Of a stretch of DNA of 64,000 nucleotides, positions 23,854 to 33,137 are shown piece after piece. Below the pieces are notes generated by a model, which saw nothing but the letters and a program-made list of their open reading frames with translations, did no database searches and was not told where the DNA came from. Source of the stretch: Lachnospira sp. UBA3212 (GTDB taxonomy: Bacteria; Bacillota; Clostridia; Lachnospirales; Lachnospiraceae); NCBI GenBank assembly GCA_002363615.1, contig DEWK01000023.1, positions 13,498-77,497 of the forward strand, read 5' to 3'. How positions within the stretch are numbered: position 1 is the stretch's first letter; every line of letters begins with the position of its first letter. The position numbers and the translations under genes were made by a program.

Positions 23854-25779
23854 TTAATCAACAATTCGTTTGAATTTTTTATTTAACTCATATTCTGTCA
23901 TTGAAATAATAACAGGTCGTCCATGTGGACAGTGGTATGGGTTTTCCAGGTTTAAAAGTTCATCAATTAAGGTTTTTGCCTCGGCAAAAGAAAGACGGTT
24001 ATTTCCCTTGACTGCGGCCTTACAGGCCATGGTTGCAATGGCATGAAGGACACTGTGAGGGGTATCGGTCTTTTTAATATCAGAAAGACCATCGATGATT
24101 TCGATTAAAAGTTCCTTCTTTTCTAGCTGAGGAAGAAGGGTTGGTACCGAGTGAATCGCATAATCCTGATCTCCAAAATGCTCAATGTCAAAGCCCATTT
24201 TTATAAGTTCCTCTTTTCTTAACTCCAAAAGATTCTCTTCTGCCAAAGAGAGACTTAGAAGAATCGGAGGATTTATAAGCTGTCTTGGGATTTCCTGATC
24301 TTCTTTTAGGATTTGTTTCACAAAACGCTCGTAAAGAACCTTTTCGTGGGCGGCATGCTGGTCAATAATAAACATTTTCTTGCCATATTCTACAATCCAA
24401 TAGGTATCAAATACCTGGCCTACAATCTTATGAGAAAACTGAGCTTCCTTGGTTAAAAATCCATAGTCTGTAAGGTCTTGTTGGTTGTATTTTTTTTGAT
24501 CTTGGGCTATGAGATTTTTTCTAACCGCCGCCTCTTCTTTTTTAAAGGCTTGGTCTCTATGTACCTCAAAGGGTTCCGGAATCTGAACCTTTTCTGGTTT
24601 TTGAAGAGAAGACTTTTTTTCACCCAAGTTAACCTCTGTGATTTCACGAATGACAGGAAGAGGACTTTCGATTGGAGTCTTTGAAACAGGAGGAAGAACC
24701 TCCTTACTTTCTGCAATCTTGTTAATGCTAGGACTGAAAGAAGTCTCCTTTTTCTTCTTTTCTTCCACAAGGCTCACTGGGACAATCATATCTTTATGCA
24801 TTAAGGCATCTTGAATTGCATGAGTCACAAAAGGGAAAATGAATTCCTGATTGCGGAAACGGAGTTCCATCTTTTGAGGATGAACATTCACATCTAACAA
24901 CTGAGGATCCGTCTTTATGGTAAGGGCAACAAATGGATGCTTATGCTGCATCATAAAACCATGATACCCCTCTTCGATGGCCTTAGTGATTACCGGACTT
25001 TTAATATAACGTCCATTAATAAAATAGTGTTCATAGCCGCGATTTCCCCTGGAAATCAAAGGCTTAGCAAGAAAACCTGATAGTTCCATAAAATCATTTT
25101 GGGCATGAATAGGAAGAAGGGCGTTGGTAATTTCACGACCATAAATATTATAAATGGTATCCTTTAGATTTCCATTTCCCGGGGTAAATAATTTGTTTTG
25201 ATGGTTATTAATGAATCGAAAGGAAATTTCAGGATGAGCCAAAGCTAAATGACTAACCGTATCTGCCACATATCCTGCCTCGGTTTGAAAGGAACGTAAG
25301 AATTTCTTTCTGGCAGGAGTATTGTAAAAAAGATTTTTTACAATTAGAGTACTTCCATCAGGCACTCCCACATCTTCAAAGCTGATTTCATTCCCACCTT
25401 CAATGACATAGCGACTTCCCACAAAAGCTCCCTGGGTCTTCGTTAATAGTTCCACTTGAGCAACAGCAGCAATAGAAGAAAGTGCTTCCCCCCGAAAACC
25501 CAGGGATTTAATATCCATCAAATCTAAGGCAGTATGGATTTTACTGGTAGCATGTCTTTGAAATGCCAAAGGAATATCATCCTTTTGAAAACCACATCCG
25601 TTATCGGTAATTCGGATCAGGGAAACCCCACCATCTTTGATTTCAACCGTGATGGATGAAGCTTTGGAGTCAATAGAATTTTCAAGAAGTTCCTTTACCA
25701 CAGAGGCCGGACGTTCCACCACTTCTCCCGCGGCAATCTGGTTTATGGTACTTTCATCAAGTAGGTTTATGATTCCCAT
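23854..25779 (-). CDS. mutL: DNA mismatch repair protein MutL
   Basis: The 641-residue GHKL ATPase has the N-terminal motifs KELLENSIDS, DNGCGF and GFRGEALSSIAAV. A variable Lys/Glu-rich linker (about 340-450) and the C-terminal endonuclease domain with DQHAAHEKVLYER and CPHGRPVI follow. The DQHA(X)2E(X)4E-type site marks a nicking MutL, as expected in organisms without MutH. It sits 17 nt after mutS and 5 nt before miaA. Confidence 0.97.
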   Translation of the reverse strand: MGIINLLDESTINQIAAGEVVERPASVVKELLENSIDSKASSITVEIKDGGVSLIRITDNGCGFQKDDIPLAFQRHATSKIHTALDLMDIKSLGFRGEALSSIAAVAQVELLTKTQGAFVGSRYVIEGGNEISFEDVGVPDGSTLIVKNLFYNTPARKKFLRSFQTEAGYVADTVSHLALAHPEISFRFINNHQNKLFTPGNGNLKDTIYNIYGREITNALLPIHAQNDFMELSGFLAKPLISRGNRGYEHYFINGRYIKSPVITKAIEEGYHGFMMQHKHPFVALTIKTDPQLLDVNVHPQKMELRFRNQEFIFPFVTHAIQDALMHKDMIVPVSLVEEKKKKETSFSPSINKIAESKEVLPPVSKTPIESPLPVIREITEVNLGEKKSSLQKPEKVQIPEPFEVHRDQAFKKEEAAVRKNLIAQDQKKYNQQDLTDYGFLTKEAQFSHKIVGQVFDTYWIVEYGKKMFIIDQHAAHEKVLYERFVKQILKEDQEIPRQLINPPILLSLSLAEENLLELRKEELIKMGFDIEHFGDQDYAIHSVPTLLPQLEKKELLIEIIDGLSDIKKTDTPHSVLHAIATMACKAAVKGNNRLSFAEAKTLIDELLNLENPYHCPHGRPVIISMTEYELNKKFKRIVD

Positions 25780-25796
25780 GTGTTTTTCCTTTCTTA

Positions 25797-28535
25797 CTAA
25801 TCATGACTGGTCTTTTTTAAATGCTTATATTCCTGTTGTAATTCGTAAATCAGGTTCATGGCAGCCATTGGGGTTGAATTACTAATGTCATAATCCATCA
25901 AACGTTCAAAGAGAGCTTCTTTTTCGTCACTGGATTCAAAGAGGTTTAACTGATGAAAAACTTCAATGTTTTTGTTTTTCTCTTCTCCACCCTCTTTCAT
26001 AGAGGCTTTTTTTACAGAGGCTTCCTGTTTTTTAGTATCTTCATTTTTAGATAAAATGGATAAAGTATTTTCCGCACTTACCTGGCAGACCCTGGATTTT
26101 ACATTAATGTCTGCCTGGGACAATTTTTCCACAAGTTCCTTGGCCCTTGTGATTACCTCGTCAGGGACACCGGCAAGTTTTGCAACCTGAATACCATAGG
26201 ACTTATCTGCGCCACCCTTTACGATTTTTCTAAGGAAGACAATATTATCTCCATCCTCCTTCACTGCAATACAGTAATTGTGAATACCAAAAATCGTCCC
26301 CTCCAATTCCGTTAATTCATGGTAGTGGGTGGCAAATAAGGTTTTTGCACCGATTCGATTTTTGTCATTAATGAATTCTGCCACAGCCCAGGCAATGGAA
26401 AGACCATCAAAGGTTGAGGTTCCTCTTCCAATTTCATCCAAAATCAGAAGGGAATCCTTGCTGGCATTTCGAAGAATATTTGCCACTTCTGTCATTTCCA
26501 CCATAAAGGTAGACTGCCCACTGGCTAAATCATCGGAAGCACCTACTCTGGTAAAGATACGATCTGAAATAGAAATATTTGCAGCACTAGCAGGTACATA
26601 GGAGCCAATCTGAGCCATAAGGCAGATTAAAGCAACCTGTCTCATATAGGTTGACTTACCGGCCATATTTGGTCCTGTTATAATAGCGGTACGATTTTCT
26701 TGGGAATCCAGGTAGGTATCATTATCTACAAAGAGATTCTCTGGAATCATTTTTTCTACCACAGGATGTCGTCCACCCTTAATATCGATGATTCCCTCAT
26801 GGTTAATCTCCGGTTTACAATAATTGCTCTTTCCTGCTACATAGGCCAAGGAAGCAAACACATCAAGTTTGGCAATAGCCCTGGCGGTATTTTGGATTCT
26901 GGTTACCTGACTTGCAATTTGGTCTCTTACCTGGGTAAAGAGGTTGTATTCTAAGGTTACTACCCTATCCTTAGCACCAAGAATGGTATCTTCCAGTTCT
27001 TTTAAACGGTCAGTTGTATAACGCTCTGCCCCGGATAAGGTTTGTTTGCGTACCCAATTTTTTGGTACCAGGTCCTTATAGGAATTCGTTACCTCAAAGG
27101 AATAGCCAAAGACCTTGCTATACTTGATTCGAAGGTTTTTAATCCCGGTGGTTTCCTTTTCTTCCTCTTCCAATTTGGCAAGCCAATCTTTTCCCTGGGT
27201 TTGAGCCGATTTTAAACGATCTACTTCCTCATGATAGCCTTCCTTAATGATTCCACCTTCCCGAACGGTAAGTGGAGGTTCATCAATAATGGCTTGTTCA
27301 ATCAAATTATGAATATCTTGTAGAGGATCCAACTCCTTTTTGATTTCCTCTAACAGTTCTGAATCAAGATCCTCCATGCAGGAAAGAATTCCTGGAAGCA
27401 TGGCAAGAGAAGTTTTAAAAGCAATTAAATCTCTTGGGTTGGCGGTTTTATAGGTGATACGTCCAATTAAACGCTCCAAATCATAAATGGAAGACAGGTA
27501 TTCTCTTAACTCATCACGAGCAATCAAATGATCATTGAAACACTGGATGATTTCCTGTCTTTTTAAAATTTCAGACTTATGAATTAAGGGCTGTTCAATG
27601 TATTTTCTAAGGAGTCTGGCTCCCATGGCAGTCTTCGTTTTATCAAGTACCCAAAGAAGGGTCCCTCTTTTTTGCTTTTCTCGAAGAGTTTCAAGCAATT
27701 CCAGGTTTCTTCTGGTAGAGGTATCAATAATCATATATTTGCCGGTTTCATAAGGCTTGATACTGGTAATATGCGCCAGGGAAGTCTTTTGTGTTTCCAA
27801 AAGATATTTCAAAAGTCCACCGGCAGCCAGCATACCTACCGGGTAGTCAGAAAGTCCCAAACCATCTAAGGCCATTACATGAAAATGATTTTTTAGTGTG
27901 TTTATGGCCATATCCTTTTCAAAATACCAATCTTCCAAAAGAGAAAAGGAAATCTTTAGCCTGTTTTTCAAGTCAGAAAAGTCCAGGCTTGACATCTCAA
28001 GGGTTTCCTCATAGATGATTTCTGCAGGAGTATAACGATTAATTTCGTCTAAAATACCACGAACGTCCGAAACTTCTGTCAGGTAATAGTCTCCCGTTGC
28101 AACGTCGGCAATGGAAATACCAAATCGATTCATTCTTGATACGATGGACATAATATAATTATTTTTTCCTTCATCTAAAGATTTGGAATTGCAATTTGTA
28201 CCGGGAGTCACAACACGAATGACTTCTCGTTTTACAAGACCCTTTGCCGTAGCCGGATCTTCTACCTGTTCCACAATAGCCACCTTATGACCATTTTCCA
28301 CTAATCGGTCAATATATTGGTCACAGGAATGAAAAGGAACTCCGCACATAGGTGCTTTTTCCTCTAAACCACAACTCTTTCCCGTAAGGGTAAGTTCTAA
28401 TTCCTTAGATACCAACTTAGCATCCTCAAAAAACATCTCATAAAAATCCCCTAGGCGGTAAAAAATAATGCAATCCTTATATTCTTCTTTGGTCTTTATG
28501 TACTCCTGCATCATAGGAGATAAGCCGCTTGCCAT
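25797..28535 (-). CDS. mutS: DNA mismatch recognition protein MutS
   Basis: The 912-residue protein has the N-terminal mismatch-reading wedge (GDFYEMFFEDA, with the Phe-x-Glu pattern), connector, lever and clamp domains, and the ABC-type ATPase. Walker A is GPNMAGKSTYMRQ, Walker B/signature DEIGRGTSTFDGLSIAWA, and ATHYHELTELE follows. A charged spacer (about 820-870) and a short C-terminal helix end the protein. It sits between miaB (15 nt) and mutL in one operon. Confidence 0.98.
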   Translation of the reverse strand: MASGLSPMMQEYIKTKEEYKDCIIFYRLGDFYEMFFEDAKLVSKELELTLTGKSCGLEEKAPMCGVPFHSCDQYIDRLVENGHKVAIVEQVEDPATAKGLVKREVIRVVTPGTNCNSKSLDEGKNNYIMSIVSRMNRFGISIADVATGDYYLTEVSDVRGILDEINRYTPAEIIYEETLEMSSLDFSDLKNRLKISFSLLEDWYFEKDMAINTLKNHFHVMALDGLGLSDYPVGMLAAGGLLKYLLETQKTSLAHITSIKPYETGKYMIIDTSTRRNLELLETLREKQKRGTLLWVLDKTKTAMGARLLRKYIEQPLIHKSEILKRQEIIQCFNDHLIARDELREYLSSIYDLERLIGRITYKTANPRDLIAFKTSLAMLPGILSCMEDLDSELLEEIKKELDPLQDIHNLIEQAIIDEPPLTVREGGIIKEGYHEEVDRLKSAQTQGKDWLAKLEEEEKETTGIKNLRIKYSKVFGYSFEVTNSYKDLVPKNWVRKQTLSGAERYTTDRLKELEDTILGAKDRVVTLEYNLFTQVRDQIASQVTRIQNTARAIAKLDVFASLAYVAGKSNYCKPEINHEGIIDIKGGRHPVVEKMIPENLFVDNDTYLDSQENRTAIITGPNMAGKSTYMRQVALICLMAQIGSYVPASAANISISDRIFTRVGASDDLASGQSTFMVEMTEVANILRNASKDSLLILDEIGRGTSTFDGLSIAWAVAEFINDKNRIGAKTLFATHYHELTELEGTIFGIHNYCIAVKEDGDNIVFLRKIVKGGADKSYGIQVAKLAGVPDEVITRAKELVEKLSQADINVKSRVCQVSAENTLSILSKNEDTKKQEASVKKASMKEGGEEKNKNIEVFHQLNLFESSDEKEALFERLMDYDISNSTPMAAMNLIYELQQEYKHLKKTSHD

Positions 28536-28550
28536 GTTCTGCCATCCTTT

Positions 28551-30110
28551 CTACTCTTCTACCATGGTTCCGATATAATAAAAGCCCTTTGCCTCATCTA
28601 AATGAACATTAACCAATTGACCAATGAGAGATGGGTCCCCTGGGAAATGAACTAATACATTGTTCCGAAGTCTACCGGTTAAGTAACCTTCTTCGTGATC
28701 ATCCACGGATTCCACTAACACTTCCATGGTTTGACCCTTGTGTCTTGCACAGCGCTCTGCAGAAATTTCCTGCACTTCCTTTAAGAGTCTGTCAAAACGA
28801 TCCTTTACGACTTTTGGATCTAATTGTTCCCACTTAGCCGCCGGGGTTCCGGTTCTTGGAGAATAGATAAAGGTAAAGACGGAATCGTACTTTACGTCCT
28901 TTACCACTTCCAAGGTTTCTAAAAAATCTTCCTCAGTTTCTGTTGGAAACCCAACGATTATATCTGTGGTAAGGGAAACATCAGGGATTCTCTCCTTGAT
29001 TTTATTGGCAAGTTCCATATAACGCTCCCGATCATAAGAACGGTTCATCTTCTTTAATACCTTAGAAGAACCGGCCTGAAGAGGGAGGTGGATATGCTTG
29101 CAAATCTTCTTACTTCTTGCGATAAAGTCAATTAAATCATCCGGGAAATCCTTTGGATGTGGGGTCATAAAACGGATTCGCTCTAATCCATCAATTTTTT
29201 CAAGCTCTTCCAAAAGAGAAGTGAAAGTAATGCCTTCTAAGTCCTTTCCATAAGAATTAACGTTTTGACCTAGAAGCATAATTTCTACAACTCCGTTCTC
29301 CACTAAACGCTTGATTTCCGAAATAATATCCTCTGGCTTTCTAGAACGTTCCCGGCCTCGTACATAAGGAACGATACAGTAGGTACAAAACTTATCACAA
29401 CCATAGGAAATATTAACTCCGCACTTAAATGGGTATTTGCGGATGGATGGAAGATCTTCTACAACCCCCTCAGGCTTATCCCAAACGTCAATATAGAGTT
29501 TATGCTTTTGTTTGTGAGAAGAAAGAACCGCAAATAATAACTCGGATAACATAAAAATATTGTGGGTTCCAAAAATCAAGTCTACAAAAGAATAAGACTT
29601 ACGAATCTTTGCCACTACGCTTTCTTCCTGCATCATACATCCACATAAACCGATAATCATCTGAGGATTTTTCTTTTTATATTTTTGCAAATGACCCAAA
29701 CGCCCATAGACCTTTAAGTTGGCATTTTCACGAACGGTACAGGTGTTCATTAAGATAAAATCGGCATCTTCTGACTCAGTTTCTTCATAGCCAATGGCAT
29801 TTAAAACACCGAGGAGTTTTTCAGAATCCTTGGCATTCATTTGGCAACCAAAGGTCATAATATTAACTTTAAGCTTGCGACCAAGTATCTGTTCTCTCTC
29901 AAAAACCAGCCGACGACATTTTTCAATAAAATAATACTGACGATCCGGTTCTACCTTAGGGGCTTCCCCCTCAATGGAAATAATGGTTTGTGGATCTAAA
30001 TAGTCAGCACTATTATTTTCCCTGAAATATTTTTCTCCTCCAATTCGACGAATCTTTTTGCTGGCCTCCTGGATCGAAGCCTTGGCATTAAAATTTGATT
30101 GAGTACTCAT
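28551..30110 (-). CDS. miaB: tRNA-2-methylthio-N6-dimethylallyladenosine synthase
   Basis: This radical SAM methylthiotransferase acts on i6A37 made by MiaA. The 519-residue protein has a N-terminal extension of about 60 residues, the UPF0004 domain (TFGCQMNAKDSEK, later CTVREN and GLCGCMMQEE), the radical SAM cluster Cys residues in GCDKFCTYCIVPYVRGRERS, and a C-terminal TRAM domain. Both cluster-binding Cys sets are complete. Its ATG overlaps the stop of the preceding cycloligase gene by one base. Confidence 0.97.
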   Translation of the reverse strand: MSTQSNFNAKASIQEASKKIRRIGGEKYFRENNSADYLDPQTIISIEGEAPKVEPDRQYYFIEKCRRLVFEREQILGRKLKVNIMTFGCQMNAKDSEKLLGVLNAIGYEETESEDADFILMNTCTVRENANLKVYGRLGHLQKYKKKNPQMIIGLCGCMMQEESVVAKIRKSYSFVDLIFGTHNIFMLSELLFAVLSSHKQKHKLYIDVWDKPEGVVEDLPSIRKYPFKCGVNISYGCDKFCTYCIVPYVRGRERSRKPEDIISEIKRLVENGVVEIMLLGQNVNSYGKDLEGITFTSLLEELEKIDGLERIRFMTPHPKDFPDDLIDFIARSKKICKHIHLPLQAGSSKVLKKMNRSYDRERYMELANKIKERIPDVSLTTDIIVGFPTETEEDFLETLEVVKDVKYDSVFTFIYSPRTGTPAAKWEQLDPKVVKDRFDRLLKEVQEISAERCARHKGQTMEVLVESVDDHEEGYLTGRLRNNVLVHFPGDPSLIGQLVNVHLDEAKGFYYIGTMVEE

Positions 30111-30742
30111 TACTTGATTTCTCCTTTTTCTTTCATTTGGCTATATAATTCATAATCCCTGATTCGTTTACTGTTGCAGGTGTATGTATTTTCTTCTGTG
30201 ATTATGACGTCCATGGTATAATCGTGGTCCTCCATAGGAAGGTCGTCAAGCATTTGCATTTGGTAACCGATTGCTGCGATTAATACATGATTATGGTTGT
30301 CAGATAAGAAGCTGTCATAAAAGCCACCACCATAACCAATTCTTTTTCCGTCCTTGGTAAAGCCAAGGCCTGGGACAATCATAATTCCCTTTCCCAGGCA
30401 TTTTTTATCTTCTCTTTTGGTAAATGGTTCTAGGATACCATACTTAGCCGGGGTTAGTTCCGCCAAGGAACCTATTCGATAAAAGGACATCTTCCTTGGT
30501 CCTTCTACCTTTGGTGCAGCAATGGTATAGCCTAGCGCCAGACAATATTCTAAAAAAAGGAGCGTATCTGCCTCACTGTCCTTACTAATGTAACAGTAAA
30601 TGATATCTCCCTTTTGATAATAGGCATTCACAAAGGAAATAAGATTTTGGAAAAGCTTCTCATCCTTGTCTTGGCCTTCCTTTCTATATGCCTCTCTTTT
30701 TTTGATTAAGTCCTGACGTAATGTCTTCTTGTCAAGCATCAT
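30110..30742 (-). CDS. 5-formyltetrahydrofolate cyclo-ligase
   Basis: The 210-residue protein converts 5-formyl-THF to 5,10-methenyl-THF with ATP. It has the family's basic N-terminal helix (KKTLRQDLIKKREAY), a phosphate-binding RIGYGGGFYDSFL and the P-region VPGLGFTKDGKRIGYG. Two adjacent ATGs are possible; GGGAG lies 10 nt from the first. Its stop codon overlaps the miaB start, so the two are coupled. Folate recycling next to a tRNA methylthiotransferase may be simple housekeeping clustering. Confidence 0.92.
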   Translation of the reverse strand: MMLDKKTLRQDLIKKREAYRKEGQDKDEKLFQNLISFVNAYYQKGDIIYCYISKDSEADTLLFLEYCLALGYTIAAPKVEGPRKMSFYRIGSLAELTPAKYGILEPFTKREDKKCLGKGIMIVPGLGFTKDGKRIGYGGGFYDSFLSDNHNHVLIAAIGYQMQMLDDLPMEDHDYTMDVIITEENTYTCNSKRIRDYELYSQMKEKGEIK

Positions 30743-30797
30743 ATCTTACAAACTCCCTTCAATAGCGTGTTTATGCGATTCGTTCATTTGTTACTAT

Positions 30798-31010
30798 TTA
30801 TTTTTTTACCCGGTCTGCCACATGTTCAATGCTGCCGTCTGGATTTTTAATGTCTATATTGCGCAACTGACTTTCTAAGTTGGCATGAAAGCTTGCAATA
30901 TATTTTTGACGAAGTTCTTTTTGTTCTGCAAGTTCTTCTTCTGATAAGGGACTTACCCTAGACTTTCTTGCAAGTTCATTGATACGGTCAATTAATTTCT
31001 TATCAATCAT
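30798..31010 (-). CDS. DUF896 family small protein (YnzC-like)
   Basis: From ATG 31010, chosen because AGGAAAG lies about 7 nt upstream, the protein has 70 residues. It matches the YnzC/DUF896 family: a helical hairpin (KLIDRINELARKSRVSPLSE) and the KELRQKYIASFHANLESQLRN stretch. Function is not established. In Bacillus ynzC lies in the SOS-linked yneA-yneB-ynzC operon, but here it is about 26 kb away from lexA, inside the proB-miaB operon. Confidence 0.92.
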   Translation of the reverse strand: MIDKKLIDRINELARKSRVSPLSEEELAEQKELRQKYIASFHANLESQLRNIDIKNPDGSIEHVADRVKK

Positions 31011-31037
31011 AGTTCTTTCCTCATTCCTGCTCAAGTT

Positions 31038-32213
31038 CTAATATATATATAGGTTTTCTCTCTGTGAATCATAGATGCATCCATGGAAATCCCCTAGCTC
31101 TGCATGTAATTCCGTAAGGGAAGGATATCTTAGTACGGTTACAATCTTGCGATCCCTATGAAAGAGACTTGGTTTATTTTCCGTAACAATTAAAAATTCA
31201 TGAAAAACAGCAGCTAATTCCTTGTTTTTTGGTATTTGAATATCCACCGACTGACTGATTAAATTCAAATAATCTGTTCGGTCCTTTCGTAAAATCTTTA
31301 CATAAGGAATCTGGGAAATCAAAAGCGGATGAGAAAGTTTCTCTTCCATTGTTACATTTTTATTTAAGGCAGAATAGGTCTTCTTTTCTGTATAATTATA
31401 AAAGACTGTTAACTCTTCCCAAGTCTTAAAATCAACCTTGGAGAAAATCAGGTAATCTCCGATTACTTCTGCTCTTGGAATGGTTTGATCAAAATAGGTT
31501 TGTTCAATGGCCTCCATATAGATTCCATTCCGATTAATCATAATATCCGAGATAAACTGGGTGGTAGTTACAACACTAACGGATTCCACGGAAACCTCGA
31601 TTTTATCTAAGAAAGAATAACGGTTATCCGTTAAGAGATTATAACCGGTCTTAATGATTAACTGATTATCATTTAAAGGCATAATAGTCTCGATTCCATT
31701 CCGCAAAAGATTGTCATCGATAATCTCATATCTTTTTCTTTCATTTAAATTATAAAGATAGGAGTGGAAATAAAAGAATCCCTGATAATCATTTGGAAGG
31801 TTTTCTCTTAAAAACTCTTCTTGTAAAATCAAACTTTCATTGTTTAAAACAAAGATGCTAATCTGCCGGTCTACCCCAATTTTTTCAAATGGACAGTGAT
31901 ATTTTAAAACCACATTGGAAGAATTATTGGCCAGGTCATAGCGAATTAAAAGAAAGGCTTTTTCGTGAGAAAGGTATCTGGTCATATAGATAAAGTTGGT
32001 ATTTTTACATCCATCTACGATTCGAAAAGCCGCAAACTTTGGAACCTTCGGCAATATTTCAAATGATTTTTTTGATATTAAATCATCAATAAAATAATGT
32101 ACCGGTGGAATTTCCCCCTCGGCCACTTCTTCATTTTCAATTTTTAAGATTCTACCATCTTCTAATACCTTTGTATTTTCTCCATGGTATTTTTTTAAAA
32201 ATAATATATTCAT
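31038..32213 (-). CDS. Conserved hypothetical protein, beta-rich
   Basis: I do not recognise this family. From ATG 32213 (GGAG 6 nt upstream; the longer open frame overlaps proB and is unlikely) it encodes 391 residues. No signal peptide, membrane segment or Cys motif is seen. The sequence alternates short hydrophobic strands with polar turns (FIYMTRYLSHEKAFLLIRYD, LIIKTGYNLLTDNRYSFLDK), which would fit a beta-propeller-like or WD-like fold, though no repeat signature is clear. It lies 21 nt after proB and 28 nt before the DUF896 gene and is surely cotranscribed with them. Confidence 0.8.
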   Translation of the reverse strand: MNILFLKKYHGENTKVLEDGRILKIENEEVAEGEIPPVHYFIDDLISKKSFEILPKVPKFAAFRIVDGCKNTNFIYMTRYLSHEKAFLLIRYDLANNSSNVVLKYHCPFEKIGVDRQISIFVLNNESLILQEEFLRENLPNDYQGFFYFHSYLYNLNERKRYEIIDDNLLRNGIETIMPLNDNQLIIKTGYNLLTDNRYSFLDKIEVSVESVSVVTTTQFISDIMINRNGIYMEAIEQTYFDQTIPRAEVIGDYLIFSKVDFKTWEELTVFYNYTEKKTYSALNKNVTMEEKLSHPLLISQIPYVKILRKDRTDYLNLISQSVDIQIPKNKELAAVFHEFLIVTENKPSLFHRDRKIVTVLRYPSLTELHAELGDFHGCIYDSQRENLYIY

Positions 32214-32233
32214 AAACAACTCCAAAGGAGGGG

Positions 32234-33067
32234 TTACTGTACCCAATCCATTAAATTAAAGTCATGATTCTTGTGAGCCACAAAGTAGGTTCCTACCTTA
32301 TGACCATTCATAATATCTCCGATAATACTTACATCCTTACCGTTGGCAATGATCATATCTGCCCCGGAATCAGTGGCGATTCTTGCAGCTGCCAATTTAG
32401 CAGACATTCCACCGGTTCCTACCTTGGATGAAGAAGAATCTTTTCCAAAGGAAGAAATATGGTCGTCAATGTGGTTCACTTGTTCAACAAAGACTGCATC
32501 TGGGTTTTTATTAGGGTCATCGGTATAAAGACCATCAATATCGGAAAGTAGTATCAAAAGGTCTGCCTTTACCAAGGCTGCAACAATGGCAGATAGACGG
32601 TCATTATCACCAAATTGAATCTCATGGGTAGAGACGGTATCATTCTCATTAACCACAGGGATGACTCCTAATTTTAATAATTCCTCAAAGGTGTTTTGGG
32701 CATTGATTCGATTTTCATCTCGAATCATCGTGATGTTGGTCATAAGAACCTGGGCAGAAACCTGATTGTACTCAGCAAAGATTTTTTGGTAGTACATCAT
32801 TAATTGCGCCTGTCCTACAGCGGCACAAGCCTGCTTGAAAGCAAGGCTATCCTCCCCTTTTCTTCCGATTTTCTTTTTTCCAACAGCAATGGCGCCGGAC
32901 GAAACTAAGATTACGTCCTTTCCGGAATTATGGAGGTTGGTTAAAATACGAACCAACTTTTCAATTTTAGCTAAATTGGCATATCCTGTTTCCGGATAGG
33001 TAAGAGAGGACGATCCGATCTTAACTACGATCCGTTTCTTATTTTTTAATCCATCACGACTATTCAT
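32234..33067 (-). CDS. proB: Glutamate 5-kinase, short form without PUA domain
   Basis: First step of proline synthesis: ATP-dependent phosphorylation of glutamate. The 277-residue amino-acid kinase domain is complete: VVKIGSSSLTY, VSSGAIAVGKKKIG, QLMMYYQKIFAEY, NENDTVSTHEIQFGDNDRLSA and GTGGMSAKLAAARIA. The C-terminal PUA domain of the 367-residue E. coli enzyme is absent, as in many Firmicutes. proA is not adjacent, unlike the common proBA order. The first gene of the repair/tRNA operon, it has its own promoter. Confidence 0.96.
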   Translation of the reverse strand: MNSRDGLKNKKRIVVKIGSSSLTYPETGYANLAKIEKLVRILTNLHNSGKDVILVSSGAIAVGKKKIGRKGEDSLAFKQACAAVGQAQLMMYYQKIFAEYNQVSAQVLMTNITMIRDENRINAQNTFEELLKLGVIPVVNENDTVSTHEIQFGDNDRLSAIVAALVKADLLILLSDIDGLYTDDPNKNPDAVFVEQVNHIDDHISSFGKDSSSSKVGTGGMSAKLAAARIATDSGADMIIANGKDVSIIGDIMNGHKVGTYFVAHKNHDFNLMDWVQ

Positions 33068-33107
33068 GTCTGCCTCCTAGCGTTTTTCAACTATTCATAA
33101 GCCTATC

Positions 33108-33137
33108 TATTCTACTACATTTTGTGGTATTTGTCAT
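33108..33137 (-). promoter_or_regulatory. Predicted promoter upstream of proB
   Basis: Minus strand: ATGACA (33137-33132), 18-bp spacer, TAGAAT (33113-33108). It begins at the stop codon of the upstream FAD-enzyme gene, so the intergenic region is just long enough for a promoter. Confidence 0.5.

Noticed and set aside
24478..24770. Open frames on both strands in the middle of mutL
   Set aside because: They cover the low-complexity Lys/Glu linker of MutL; the basic or aromatic-rich translations are shadows.
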